Below, one piece after another: positions 7,848-17,487 of a stretch of 64,000 nucleotides of DNA (the first letter of the stretch is position 1; each line of letters starts with the position of its first letter). The notes beneath the pieces are model-generated. The model searched no databases, was not told where the DNA came from, and was given only the letters and a program-made list of their open reading frames with translations. The stretch comes from Cnuella takakiae (GTDB lineage: Bacteria; Bacteroidota; Bacteroidia; Chitinophagales; Chitinophagaceae). The stretch is taken from contig NZ_MTFE01000010.1 of the NCBI RefSeq assembly GCF_001953305.1, forward strand, positions 4,502,707-4,566,706. Reading direction: 5' to 3'. The position numbers and the translations under genes are program-made.

Positions 7848-9461
7848 CTATGGCCTGAGTAAAGACTTACGGAGACTTATACTTACTCCGGTAGCATTAT
7901 TGAGCAGTTTACCAGAGTCATTAGCCAAAGAAAAATGAACACTGGTTTCCTTTTTCAGTTGACGACCCACATCGAAAAACACCGATACCTGATTTACTTT
8001 TGGAAAAATGCCATCATACGGCACAAAAGGTCTTCTTTCACCATTGAACCAAAAAAAAGTGCTGTTACTGGTATAATAAGTTCCGTAATTCTGAGAATAG
8101 GATAGTAATGCTTTGTAACGCCACTTCATCACACTACCAATGGCACCCATATGCACTAAAAAAAGTCTGTTATTTATAAAGAAATCAGCCGGGGAAGATG
8201 GGAGGCCTTTTCTGCTATATTTTTTCTCTGTAATAAAGGGTGAACCAATGCCGGTTTGTTTAAAACTATAACCTTCCGAATAGATACCATGATTGTAATA
8301 TTGCTCAGGACCGGAAGGAGTTTCCTTAGACCATTGTTCACCGGCCTGGTTCTTAGTGTACACCACTTCAAGTAAGACCTTATTAAGCCGAACCTTGTGT
8401 TTATCTGACTCTCTGAATTCGACACTAAAGCCAGTCAATCCATCTGCTACATTGGCCAGGTAAGCCAAGGCACCTTTATCATAAATGAATTGTCGGTACA
8501 CGGATATTCGGCCTTCATAAAAGTTAAAGTCAAATCCCATATCAAGGGTTCCGAGGTGGTTTCCTACTTTGGAAATGTTTTGGGATGCATTTTTGCTTCC
8601 ACCAATCAATACCTGAATGATACTTTCAAAAGGTTTGAGATGGAACTCAGGTCCGAATATTTGCTTTTCATGGCCCCAGGTAACCTGGTGATTGATGCCA
8701 GCAGTTAAAAATAGCCGGCCGTTTGGCTTACCCAAGCGGCCATATATTGCTTTGTGATGAAAATAGCTTTTTACGGAACTAACCCTTTCATACTGATACG
8801 GATTATGAACATAGTTAACAGGGAGATCACCAATCCAGCCATGTTCGAAGCTGCCTTTAAAACTTATTAGCTTGCCTAAGAAAGGCAGGTGAACAAAATC
8901 GGGAATGGAAACCTGAATTGATGGAATAGGATTTGCATTTCCGGAAATAGCCAGCGACCCTGAAGACAAACTTGAATCAACCAGGCCTTTAAACTCGCGA
9001 TACAACCCTGCCTTCAGTTGAAAAAGGCTCCATTTAGCTTTAGCGTATGCTTCCACTAGATGCAGTTCCTTTTGTGCACCCACATTGATGCGGGCCATTA
9101 CACCACCACCCCAGTCCACGCCTTTAATCTTAGTATACTCTCTATAAAGGTCCCCTATTATACTTAATGACTCATTCGGAACAGGAACATTGCCACCTTT
9201 ATTGGCGCGGAACCAAAAGGGAACAGCACCTTCCATATAGGTCAATTGTGTTTCTATTGCTGAACGCCATTTTTCAGGGAGTTCGGCAATATTGGTGTCT
9301 TGTATGTATTGCAACGATTTATCCTTACCAACCACTTGAGCAGCATCCGACCCTTTAATCATAAACCCCTCTGCTACTGGATAGTCATTCTGCTGTCCAT
9401 TTACCTGAATACACACAACCAGTAAAAATCCCAGACCAGCACATGTTTTTCGAAAGGCCAT
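7848..9461 (-). CDS. wzi: Capsule assembly Wzi-family outer-membrane protein
   Basis: A 537-residue secreted protein. A signal peptide (MAFRKTCAGLG, hydrophobic core, VNGQ) is followed by a sequence of alternating beta strands rich in aromatics (for example FFWFNGERRPFVPYDG near the C-terminus). This is the pattern of the Bacteroidota Wzi-like outer-membrane beta barrel that binds capsular or exopolysaccharide at the surface. The end SLRKSLLRP is strand-like, as for barrel proteins. It lies only 40 bases after the WcaF-type gene. The start at 9461 is chosen for the signal peptide over one 12 codons upstream. Confidence 0.78.
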   Translation of the reverse strand: MAFRKTCAGLGFLLVVCIQVNGQQNDYPVAEGFMIKGSDAAQVVGKDKSLQYIQDTNIAELPEKWRSAIETQLTYMEGAVPFWFRANKGGNVPVPNESLSIIGDLYREYTKIKGVDWGGGVMARINVGAQKELHLVEAYAKAKWSLFQLKAGLYREFKGLVDSSLSSGSLAISGNANPIPSIQVSIPDFVHLPFLGKLISFKGSFEHGWIGDLPVNYVHNPYQYERVSSVKSYFHHKAIYGRLGKPNGRLFLTAGINHQVTWGHEKQIFGPEFHLKPFESIIQVLIGGSKNASQNISKVGNHLGTLDMGFDFNFYEGRISVYRQFIYDKGALAYLANVADGLTGFSVEFRESDKHKVRLNKVLLEVVYTKNQAGEQWSKETPSGPEQYYNHGIYSEGYSFKQTGIGSPFITEKKYSRKGLPSSPADFFINNRLFLVHMGAIGSVMKWRYKALLSYSQNYGTYYTSNSTFFWFNGERRPFVPYDGIFPKVNQVSVFFDVGRQLKKETSVHFSLANDSGKLLNNATGVSISLRKSLLRP

Positions 9462-9501
9462 AATAAAGCAATTACAGTATCTGCACCGTGAACACAATCA
9501 T

Positions 9502-10086
9502 TTAAACCAGGGCAGGGTCTTTAAGCATGTAAGATTCTTCGGCAATCCGCTTTTTGATAGGTTGTGCTGGGCTTCCTATACATACCATTCCGCTAGGAAG
9601 ATCTTTAAAAACGCTACTTCTTGCGCCTACAATTGATCCTCGACCAACGGTTACACCCGGTGCCAGATAAACATCGGTAGCAATCCAGCATTCATCCTCC
9701 ACTACAATTGGCAATCCGTAAATAGGGAAATCCGGCTCCTTATAATTGTGTGTACCAGCGCACAAATAACTTTTTTGGGAGACCACCACATTATTTCCAA
9801 TATGAATTTGATCCAGGCTGTATAAAACCACATCATCACCAATCCAAGTATTATCGCCAATGCTAACTTTCCAGGGGAACTGTGTCTTTACTGTAGGTCG
9901 CAGGATGACGTTACGCCCAACTTTAGCACCAAATAATCGTAGTAACAACCTACGCCATCCATACATAAATTGGGGGGAAGGCCGGAACAGCAACTGTTCG
10001 ACAATCCACCACAACTGGACATACCAACCCGGCTTCCCTCGAAAACCTTGCGGCAGTTCGAAACTTTCCAAAGTTTGAAATTTCAT
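9502..10086 (-). CDS. wcaF: WcaF-type extracellular polysaccharide acetyltransferase
   Basis: This 194-residue left-handed beta-helix acyltransferase shows hexapeptide repeats from about residue 60 onwards (for example IGDNTWIGDDVVL, IHIGNNVVVSQKSYLC and APGVTVGRGSIVGARS). The likely catalytic histidine is in CAGTHNYKEPDFP. The N-terminal FQTLESFELPQGFRGKPGW and the stretch WRRLLLRLFGAKVG are typical of the WcaF group, which O-acetylates a sugar of the repeat unit using acetyl-CoA. It is cytoplasmic and lies in the operon between a GT4 gene and wzi. The start at 10086 matches the family; 10116 would add ten residues. Confidence 0.88.
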   Translation of the reverse strand: MKFQTLESFELPQGFRGKPGWYVQLWWIVEQLLFRPSPQFMYGWRRLLLRLFGAKVGRNVILRPTVKTQFPWKVSIGDNTWIGDDVVLYSLDQIHIGNNVVVSQKSYLCAGTHNYKEPDFPIYGLPIVVEDECWIATDVYLAPGVTVGRGSIVGARSSVFKDLPSGMVCIGSPAQPIKKRIAEESYMLKDPALV

Positions 10087-10185
10087 CTTTGCATTATACT
10101 TGAAGCCAAGTGGCACTATCTATAAGCTGGTAATTTCTGAAACTGAAACAAGAAGAGCAGCGTGTGCTGTCAAAATCCGTTCTCC

Positions 10186-11367
10186 CTAAAAGAGCGCTTG
10201 TTTCATTCTGTATGCAACAGGCTGCATAGAAAAATGGGTGTCAACACATGACCTTGCATTCTTTCCCATTACTTTTATTTGTTCAGGGGAAAGTGCAATC
10301 CATTGTTTGAATATGCGTTTAACTCCTTCTATTGTATCGGCTTCAACTAGACCAGCATCAGCAGCCTTTATTTCCTCCCATATATTAACCTGGTCAGAAA
10401 TAAGTACCGGCTTGCCACAAGCCATTGCTTCAACAATGGAGATACCAAAATTTTCCTGGTGGCTGGGCAATACAAAAGCGGTACAGTCGTAAAAAGCGCC
10501 CCACTTGGCCTTTCCAAGCAGCAAACCAGGAAAATGCACTTGATGTTGTATCCCCAATTCATGCACCATTTCAAAAACCTTACTCCCAAAGGCAGAATCC
10601 AAACCGGGACCTGCAACCACCAGATGCGGTAATTGCGCTGTATGCTGCAACGCATGGTGATAAGCATTTATCAATAACATCAAACCTTTCTTTTCATGAA
10701 TCCTGCTTAAGAACAAAAAGAATGGTTCGTTTTTCAAAGCAGGCACATGAGAACGGAAGGCTGTTATCATGTCTTTGCAGAGCGCCGGAGGTAAATTAAT
10801 GCCATAGCCTATATTATGCTCCTGTACTGGTTTGTAGGGCCGGAAAGGCTGCCTAGCCAGTTTCATTTCGGCCATACAGGTAAACAAAAGACCGTTAGCA
10901 TTATTAATATTTTCACCTTCTATCAACTTGTAATACAACCAGTTTCGGATAGCTTTTACTCTTCTACCACTCGCCTTTTGAAAATAGGGATCCAGCATAC
11001 CGTGCGGCATGATAAATATCCTTGGTACTGCACCAGTACCACGCTCCTTTTTTAATACTTCCGCGGCTTTTCTAACTGCATACCCGGCATATTGCCACAT
11101 ACCATGTACCACCACAACGTCGAAATGAGTCATGTTGGTAAGTAGCCATGGCAGAAGTGCTTTGCTGTAAGCCCAGGATGTTTTGCGGCCACCAAGTGCA
11201 TGTATTTTAAAAACATCATTGCGCAGGTAATCAGCCCCAGGTTCATCAACACAAACAACCTCATTTAAAACATTCAAATTAGTCAGTTCCGGAATTGAAT
11301 TTCGTAAGCCCTGACAGGTACCCCCATAAGCAGGGTCCATGGAACTAATAACATTCAATACTTTCAT
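10186..11367 (-). CDS. Glycosyltransferase family 4 protein
   Basis: This 393-residue GT-B enzyme has an N-terminal acceptor domain starting KVLNVISSMDPAYGGTCQGL. Its C-terminal donor domain carries LFLSRIHEKKGL and the EX7E-type motif ENFGISIVEAMACGKPVLIS. Such enzymes retain the anomeric configuration and use nucleotide sugars. SSMDPAYGGTCQGLR at the N-terminus resembles a GT4 group often found beside WcaF-type acetyltransferases in exopolysaccharide loci. The start at 11367 (MKVLNV) is preferred over 11394. Donor and acceptor are unknown. Confidence 0.87.
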   Translation of the reverse strand: MKVLNVISSMDPAYGGTCQGLRNSIPELTNLNVLNEVVCVDEPGADYLRNDVFKIHALGGRKTSWAYSKALLPWLLTNMTHFDVVVVHGMWQYAGYAVRKAAEVLKKERGTGAVPRIFIMPHGMLDPYFQKASGRRVKAIRNWLYYKLIEGENINNANGLLFTCMAEMKLARQPFRPYKPVQEHNIGYGINLPPALCKDMITAFRSHVPALKNEPFFLFLSRIHEKKGLMLLINAYHHALQHTAQLPHLVVAGPGLDSAFGSKVFEMVHELGIQHQVHFPGLLLGKAKWGAFYDCTAFVLPSHQENFGISIVEAMACGKPVLISDQVNIWEEIKAADAGLVEADTIEGVKRIFKQWIALSPEQIKVMGKNARSCVDTHFSMQPVAYRMKQALF

Positions 11368-11454
11368 ATTCCTATCAATTTTGACAGCCTTCAACTAAAC
11401 AGTAGCGTGGGAAGATTTTGGAAAGGTGTGAAAGCTAAAAAGATGAGTAAAAGC

Positions 11455-11715
11455 TTATCCTTTATTGGAATGCTCTAAAATGCTGTGATAAATAGTCTCT
11501 AATTTATCTAATGTCACTTGCAGATTGAACCGATCGGAGTTCCTACGACCCCTTTGAACATACAGCGCACGTTCATAATCTGATAGTCGAACAATTTTAT
11601 GTACCACTTCAGCAGCATGACAAGCCCAGAAATCAGCTGATCCCAGTACAGAAGGGCGCCGGGGATAAAAAAAAGCGGCTTCTCCGTCACCCCAGGCCAT
11701 TGTAGCTTGCCTCAC
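11455..11715 (-). pseudogene. C-terminal remnant of a GT4 glycosyltransferase
   Basis: About 86 codons. The stretch GDGEAAFFYP followed by AAEVVHKIVRLSDYERAL and FNLQVTLDKLETIYHSIL resembles the last 70 residues of a GT4 donor domain (the GDAAxxFxP segment and the closing helices). Everything upstream of that segment is missing, including the EX7E motif. It sits between two intact GT4 genes, so it probably is the scar of a deletion or gene replacement in the variable core. It could also be a short unrelated ORF, but the resemblance is fairly specific. Confidence 0.5.
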
Positions 11716-11805
11716 AAAGGATTAAAAAAATGGACCGAAATAACAAACTAAATGTGATTGCATCTCATCAAAAACAGAATTGCAATTCAGCATAACCGGG
11801 TGAGA

Positions 11806-12975
11806 TCAGGTACGGACCAGATTTTTCAGTTCTTTTACAATAACAGAGTAATCGTACCTTCTGATGATTTGGCGGGAAGTTGTGCTCCAGTTTAGCCGCT
11901 TATCAATCAATACCTGCCGTAGCGTTCTTGTTAAAGCTTCCACATTCCCGGTAGGAAATACATAGCCGTTTACTCCAGGCTCGACCAAGTCAGCCGAACA
12001 CCCCGTTAAGTCCGAAACTATCACCGGCAAGTCAAAGTTCATTGCCTCGTTTACAGATAATCCCCAAGTTTCCCCTATTGTGGAGCACATAACAAAGACA
12101 TCACCGATTGCATAATAGGCTGGAATCTCAGATTGATTGACAAAGCCGGTCAAAACAACATTTTGAACTTTATGCTTAAGGATGAACTGTTCGATTTCAA
12201 TCCTTAGTTCTCCTTCGCCAATCATGATCAACCAGCAGTTCGGATGGTTCAACTTAGAAAAGGCCTGCATCAGATCAAGAGGCCGCTTTTTATCAATGTA
12301 TTTACCTGAAAAAAGAATTACCTGGGCATTATTTGGGATACCAAACCTGGAACGTATTTCCAACCTTTGACCGGCGATTCGTTCAAATGCTTCTAAAAAG
12401 CGGCTATTGTCTACAGCATAGGGGCAAAATACCAGCTGCTCTTCTGGTATGCCGTAATTTTTATAAAGTTGATGATTTTCTTTGCCGATATACAGAAAGT
12501 AGTTTACCCTGGGAAAAACTACATGCTTCAACAGCATGCGTCTTAGCTTTTGCTTTTTTGATTTCTTCAATTGCTCCTGACTGTTGGGCACTTCAAAACG
12601 AAGACAAACTGTATGTCCGGCAAGTTGAGCCAGAAGTAAGATGCACAGGTGTGTAAAGAAGTGATATCCATGGACAACAAGAATGGATTTTGGCTGGCGA
12701 AATAAGGTGATCAACATACCAAAGTTGACCAAACTGAAAAACCCGACAGACAGAGAAGGTCTAGCAGCATAATTTTTGAAAAACCGGTAATCATAGCCAT
12801 CCAGCAATGGAATGTCCCATTTGACTCTGACGCCGAACTCCTTATCAACAGCACCATGAAGCATACCTTCGGTACAATACCACACCTTTGTTTGCAATCC
12901 TTGCTCGTTCATGTACTTATACAGTGGAGCGAAATACTGTATGGGATGGGAATTTACGAAAATGATTTCCTTCAT
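11806..12975 (-). CDS. Glycosyltransferase family 4 protein
   Basis: A 389-residue GT-B transferase that begins KEIIFVNSHPIQYFAPLYKY, a recognisable N-terminus among Bacteroidota GT4 proteins. The donor domain has LFSGKYIDKKRPLDLM and the motif ETWGLSVNEAMNFDLPVIVS. Its start overlaps the stop of the upstream CgeB-like gene by four bases (12972-12975), a sign of translational coupling. It should act in the cytoplasm on the growing lipid-linked repeat unit; the sugar is unknown. Confidence 0.88.
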   Translation of the reverse strand: MKEIIFVNSHPIQYFAPLYKYMNEQGLQTKVWYCTEGMLHGAVDKEFGVRVKWDIPLLDGYDYRFFKNYAARPSLSVGFFSLVNFGMLITLFRQPKSILVVHGYHFFTHLCILLLAQLAGHTVCLRFEVPNSQEQLKKSKKQKLRRMLLKHVVFPRVNYFLYIGKENHQLYKNYGIPEEQLVFCPYAVDNSRFLEAFERIAGQRLEIRSRFGIPNNAQVILFSGKYIDKKRPLDLMQAFSKLNHPNCWLIMIGEGELRIEIEQFILKHKVQNVVLTGFVNQSEIPAYYAIGDVFVMCSTIGETWGLSVNEAMNFDLPVIVSDLTGCSADLVEPGVNGYVFPTGNVEALTRTLRQVLIDKRLNWSTTSRQIIRRYDYSVIVKELKNLVRT

Positions 12976-14048
12976 TTAATTACTGGGTTGTAAGCCGTTT
13001 GATCCACTTTACTGAATATTGCCTGAATGACTTTCTTGCAAACCTCTTCATTGCCAACGCCTAAAGAAATAACACGATCAAAGCCAGCTTTACGGATCCG
13101 CTCCCTTAAGGTATCATCACCTAACAACTGCTTACAAACTGCTGCACATTCAGATGCATCTTCCCAAAACACAGCTTCCTCACCTTCCAAATACATAGCA
13201 TTATGTTCGGTTGTTCTTTTGGCACAAAACAACCCGCCTGCATAAGGAATTTCTAAAGATCGCTGAGTGTGCAAATCACGATTGCCCTTCGACAACATTC
13301 CAATACATATTTTAGAACTCCGGATTGCGGCAACATAGTCTCTTCCATATATTGACTTGCCACGAATGCATGGCTTTAATTGCATATAATATTTGCTCTT
13401 GTGCCAGCCATTTCCCCAAATGCTTAAAGGAATATTTTGTTTAATGAGTTCAATCAAGAATTCATCTCTTCCTTCATGCGGCATCCAGGTTCCAATGAAA
13501 GCAACTTCCGATTGAAAAGCTAATAATGCATTCAAATCCAGATTATCACTCGAATGGGCAACTTCATCATAACTTCTAAACACCCTAAGCACTTTCCTCG
13601 CACCAAGTTCATAACACTCACGCTCGGTTTCATTTCGCACAACAACAATCAAATCATAAAAGGGCATTGATTTCTTAAGCGAATCAAACCTTTTGCCATC
13701 TCTTGAACCAGTTGGATCATCAACATTGTACAAAACCAATTTGGATGTTAGAGATTTAATCAACTTCAAACTCTTAACACCAAACAATTCACCACTATCA
13801 ATCCATACTAAATCATAGTTTGATGTATTACAAAGGTTTTCTTGCACCCATTTCACCACCGCTCTTTGTAACCACACAAAACCAGTTTTGTAGTGAAATG
13901 CCCCAGAAAATTTCCCATTTAAGGAGCTATTTAATCCAACATAAGGATTTTGGATAGACACCGAATGGCCAAGACGCTCCAGTGCCTTAGCTCTATGCGC
14001 AGAAGTAGATCCGGTATTATCATCACCTATGTACAATATAGTTGCCAT
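12972..14048 (-). CDS. CgeB-like glycosyltransferase
   Basis: This 358-residue protein opens with ATILYIGDDNTGSTSAHRAKAL, a GT-B Rossmann start. In its second half it has FIGTWMPHEGRDEFL and the signature DLHTQRSLEIPYAGGLFCAKRT. This corresponds to the Glyco_trans_1_2/CgeB group (R-x-x-E-I-P/A-x-x-G-x-x). The gene is distinctly AT-rich compared with the ends of the locus. It overlaps the following GT4 gene by four bases. Sugar specificity cannot be inferred. Confidence 0.8.
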   Translation of the reverse strand: MATILYIGDDNTGSTSAHRAKALERLGHSVSIQNPYVGLNSSLNGKFSGAFHYKTGFVWLQRAVVKWVQENLCNTSNYDLVWIDSGELFGVKSLKLIKSLTSKLVLYNVDDPTGSRDGKRFDSLKKSMPFYDLIVVVRNETERECYELGARKVLRVFRSYDEVAHSSDNLDLNALLAFQSEVAFIGTWMPHEGRDEFLIELIKQNIPLSIWGNGWHKSKYYMQLKPCIRGKSIYGRDYVAAIRSSKICIGMLSKGNRDLHTQRSLEIPYAGGLFCAKRTTEHNAMYLEGEEAVFWEDASECAAVCKQLLGDDTLRERIRKAGFDRVISLGVGNEEVCKKVIQAIFSKVDQTAYNPVIK

Positions 14049-14206
14049 AATTAAAATATTATTTACCGCTTTTTACAGACGCGGAGAAATAAAATGGTCG
14101 ATAAAAATTTGCAAAACTCCATTTAAGTGTAAGTAAGAAAATACAAGCACCTGCGACACATTTCCAAGGTGAAGAATCCACTTCCACAACAAGCAAAAAC
14201 AATAAA

Positions 14207-15466
14207 TTAAATGAATTTGGAAGAAGGTGTTCCGATAGGCAATGTCGTTGTATTCAACTTTCCTTTATTCACAACTTTTAGATAAATAGATTCAAAGTCA
14301 TCAATGATTACTTTTGAACTAAATCTCATACAATTCTGGTAGCCATTTAGCAAATGAGCCTCACGCTCCAATGCAGAGCAATTCAACACCTTACTGATTA
14401 CTTCAGCCGAAATGGAAGCCCATTGATCTTGTAAACTCTTTTCGAGAGGTTTTCTCGGAATATAGAAGGCAGCACTACCTCCCACTTCATTCATTGGCGC
14501 TTCACCTGTTGTAACTACAGGGCATCCACACTCCATTGCTTCAATAATGGGCCAACCAAACCCTTCTGCATAGGAAGGAAACAAAAGCAAGCTAGCCCCA
14601 CAATAAGCTTTATTTACTTCTTCATCGGGCAAACCAGTCACAAAATGTATATCAGCTTTATATTTAGAAATTTCTTTCTTTTCCAGCAAGCATTTGCTGG
14701 GCTGCTCACCTACAAGTATTAAAGGCAACCTATTATCAGAATTAGCACGCCAAGATTCATAAATCTCGATAACTCCTTCTCTATTTTTATACCACAGATT
14801 TCCACCGACATGGAGCATATATCCGGCCTTTAAATTGACACCGATATAATTCGATAACTGGAACCTTGCTTCTTCAACTTTAAATTTTATAAGGGGCCTG
14901 TTCTGTGTATTATAAACCACCTCACTTACTACTACCTCTTTGTTGATAAAATAATGCAAATCATGTTTTGTCTTTAAAGAAGCTGAGATAAAGTATTGCG
15001 CTTGTGAGTACCCCCATCTTATCAACCTTTGATACAATCTACCACTCCATCCAGTTGTATACTGTTCAATTTTGCCGACTGCTGATAACTGAGCTAAAAA
15101 ATCGTGGCAATGAACTATATGTGGAAGCTTTCTGACCATTGGAACCCAGGGACCTAAAGCGTGATCAGTAATAACAAAAAGAGTATTCTCCGGAAAGCTT
15201 CGACGGCGCCTTAGGAATTGGACAGGAAAAATCAAGAATTGATCAATATAGCCCAACCACTTACCCAAAAACTTGTTGTTACCAGACAATTTAAAAAAAA
15301 GGGGTTTGGGAACTAAAATTTCTATTGTATGCCCTTTACGCTGCATGCCATTGGCAAGCATATTAAGATACCGCGGCATACTTTGGTGATTCAAAAACAA
15401 AGGGTGGCTAAAGAAAACAATGTTCACAGGAAGGTTTGACAAATTGATGTTAAGAAATAAATCCAA
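14207..15466 (-). CDS. Glycosyltransferase family 4 protein, possibly the XrtY-associated type
   Basis: A 419-residue GT-B enzyme. The N-terminal part contains VNIVFFSHPLFLNHQSMPRY and IVHCHDFLAQLSA. The donor domain contains LHVGGNLWYKNREGV and the motif EGFGWPIIEAMECGCPVVTT. Exosortase Y loci are known to carry a conserved GT4 gene (called XYAG1 in protein-family databases). This one, lying next to the Wzy-like gene, is my candidate for it, but I cannot verify that by alignment. The gaps to the neighbours are 158 bases downstream and 281 upstream. The first dozen residues are extra to the fold, so the true start may be a little further in. Confidence 0.82.
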   Translation of the reverse strand: MDLFLNINLSNLPVNIVFFSHPLFLNHQSMPRYLNMLANGMQRKGHTIEILVPKPLFFKLSGNNKFLGKWLGYIDQFLIFPVQFLRRRRSFPENTLFVITDHALGPWVPMVRKLPHIVHCHDFLAQLSAVGKIEQYTTGWSGRLYQRLIRWGYSQAQYFISASLKTKHDLHYFINKEVVVSEVVYNTQNRPLIKFKVEEARFQLSNYIGVNLKAGYMLHVGGNLWYKNREGVIEIYESWRANSDNRLPLILVGEQPSKCLLEKKEISKYKADIHFVTGLPDEEVNKAYCGASLLLFPSYAEGFGWPIIEAMECGCPVVTTGEAPMNEVGGSAAFYIPRKPLEKSLQDQWASISAEVISKVLNCSALEREAHLLNGYQNCMRFSSKVIIDDFESIYLKVVNKGKLNTTTLPIGTPSSKFI

Positions 15467-15747
15467 CAGGGGAATACTTGCATTTGAAATGCTTTATTTC
15501 TTTCTGGGATGAAGTTCAAACTATAATTACCTAGCTTCGCCCTACAAGAACATTCAACTACAAGTTTTTTCTTTGGCTCAATTATATGTTGACATTTTTT
15601 TTAAAGTAGCAAGAGCTATGTTATTAATGAGGTCATAAGCAGCCAAACATTTACCAACAACAACAAATTCAGGGTAAACACTAAAAACAAGCATGTGGTA
15701 CTTTTTGGTTCAAACGCTATACCCAATGTCCAGATTTAGTTGAAGCA

Positions 15748-17412
15748 TTATCCGTTTTGAGCTAGCGAATACTTACCATGGTAATTTATATATCCTCTTT
15801 TTATGAACAAAGAAGATATTATTAGCGTGAATTGAAAAATCACAAAGTAAAGCAGCACTGTTTGCGGCCACTCCCTTAAGGTAAAAACCACAGCATTGAT
15901 AACACTTTCTGTAGGCAAAAACGAAAATGTCGAAGTGATTGAGAGGAGGCCACATAAACTAAATTTAAAGCTAGATGCAGTACCCTTGCCTAACACCAAA
16001 ACAAAAGCATCAACAAGATAATAGACAGGAATGATTGAAATGCCCAAGACTAGTAAGTACCACCATCCGAATGTAGCCATTCCTGTTCCACAGAAATGAC
16101 CTGTACGAAACCAACCCATCGCATAAGGATCACCTGTTGTAATATAGTATAGGTAATCACCTATTGAAGAAGATACTATCTCCTCCTTTTTCACATCAAT
16201 ATTTAAAAGTTTCAATACAGGGCTAGGAAAAGAACTATAGAACCTGTTAACAGAAAATTCAAACATTTTAGGGTTACCCGCTCCCATTCCTCTTGCCTGG
16301 ATAAGGCTTAAATCATTAAACTTGAGGTTACAAAAGCGTGCGAGAAATATATTATCAAGGTAGTTTTCATCCCAATCTGGATTTGTTACCTTAGCTAACT
16401 TTTTGTATTCGGCAATCGCTCTTGAATCTTCGTAAACTTCCAAGGTTTTGGAAATAAGTGCAACCCTAGAGACATCTTCTCTAGCACCTCTAACCATTAC
16501 CATAGCAACGCCAATATCCTGAATTGGTCCAGTAAAGAGCCATAAAGCAGCCCCGAACCCAACAATTATTTTGAGATTGATCTTGGGCATTTGAAATCGC
16601 TTCAGCAAATAACCCAAGATAAAGGAGTACCCCAAAGCTGTAAAACTGTACATAAACGCTCCACGGCTATTTGCACCAATACTTACAACAAAAATTAGCA
16701 TTCCATAAAAAAGCAGTTGAAATTTCAACCTTTTGGAAACGATCTGAACCTTACCAAACAACAAGGAGAATGGTATAAAGAATGGCGCATAGGCGAATGG
16801 TATAAAACTTCTAATGATATTGTTTCCTGTTTCCTTTTCATCATATGAAGTAGAGGTGAAGAAATGGATAAAAAACATCGAAAAAAGACCCAAAAAACCC
16901 ATGAACCATATCTGGAAGTTATTTGGTGCAACAAAAAACTTAAGTCGTTGTAACACTTGCTGTGCCGCTGTTAAACTCCGGTTGCTGGAACTTGCCTTTC
17001 TTCGATATAAAAGATGAGCAATCAATAAAATAATCAAGGAAAATAAAGCATGCAAAAAGACCTCATTTGGCAATTCAAGGTTATGAATCAAACTTTTCCC
17101 TTCAATTGACATAAAAACTACTGGAAAGTAAATTTGAGTAAGAGCATAACCCAAAATTAAAAAAGTTGAAAAAGGATGCCGCGCAAACGAATTCGTAAGA
17201 AAGAGTGCTTTTACAACGAGCGCCCACCCTACTACCACACATGATAACGCAAAAATGTTTTTCATGTCGGTATGAACTAACACTTGATAACCAACCGCAA
17301 TCAGCATAATCAACCAAGAAAAATCAATCATTCTACCATAGGTTTTCTTTGCATCCGCCTTATTTGAATAATTGGTTAACTGACTGTTCTGTACTTGCTT
17401 GTTCACCTTCAT
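15748..17412 (-). CDS. wzy: Wzy-like O-unit polymerase, exosortase Y-associated type
   Basis: A 554-residue polytopic membrane protein with about a dozen hydrophobic segments and a long hydrophilic loop (about residues 310-440: DSRAIAEYKKLAKV, DWDENYLDNIFLARFCNLKFND, RFYSSFPSPVLKLL). This fits a Wzy polymerase, which joins lipid-linked repeat units in the periplasm. The motif NSRGAF in the middle and RFCNLKFND in the loop are what I would expect of the Wzy-like protein linked with XrtY. The gene is AT-rich and lies at the centre of the locus, flanked by GT genes. Polymerase identity is inferred from topology and position. Confidence 0.8.
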   Translation of the reverse strand: MKVNKQVQNSQLTNYSNKADAKKTYGRMIDFSWLIMLIAVGYQVLVHTDMKNIFALSCVVVGWALVVKALFLTNSFARHPFSTFLILGYALTQIYFPVVFMSIEGKSLIHNLELPNEVFLHALFSLIILLIAHLLYRRKASSSNRSLTAAQQVLQRLKFFVAPNNFQIWFMGFLGLFSMFFIHFFTSTSYDEKETGNNIIRSFIPFAYAPFFIPFSLLFGKVQIVSKRLKFQLLFYGMLIFVVSIGANSRGAFMYSFTALGYSFILGYLLKRFQMPKINLKIIVGFGAALWLFTGPIQDIGVAMVMVRGAREDVSRVALISKTLEVYEDSRAIAEYKKLAKVTNPDWDENYLDNIFLARFCNLKFNDLSLIQARGMGAGNPKMFEFSVNRFYSSFPSPVLKLLNIDVKKEEIVSSSIGDYLYYITTGDPYAMGWFRTGHFCGTGMATFGWWYLLVLGISIIPVYYLVDAFVLVLGKGTASSFKFSLCGLLSITSTFSFLPTESVINAVVFTLREWPQTVLLYFVIFQFTLIISSLFIKRGYINYHGKYSLAQNG

Positions 17413-17487
17413 AATAAGGTTTATTGTTGTCCTGCAGTTACTATACTAGAATGAGAAAGGCACATCATGAATAGATTCCTATAACTC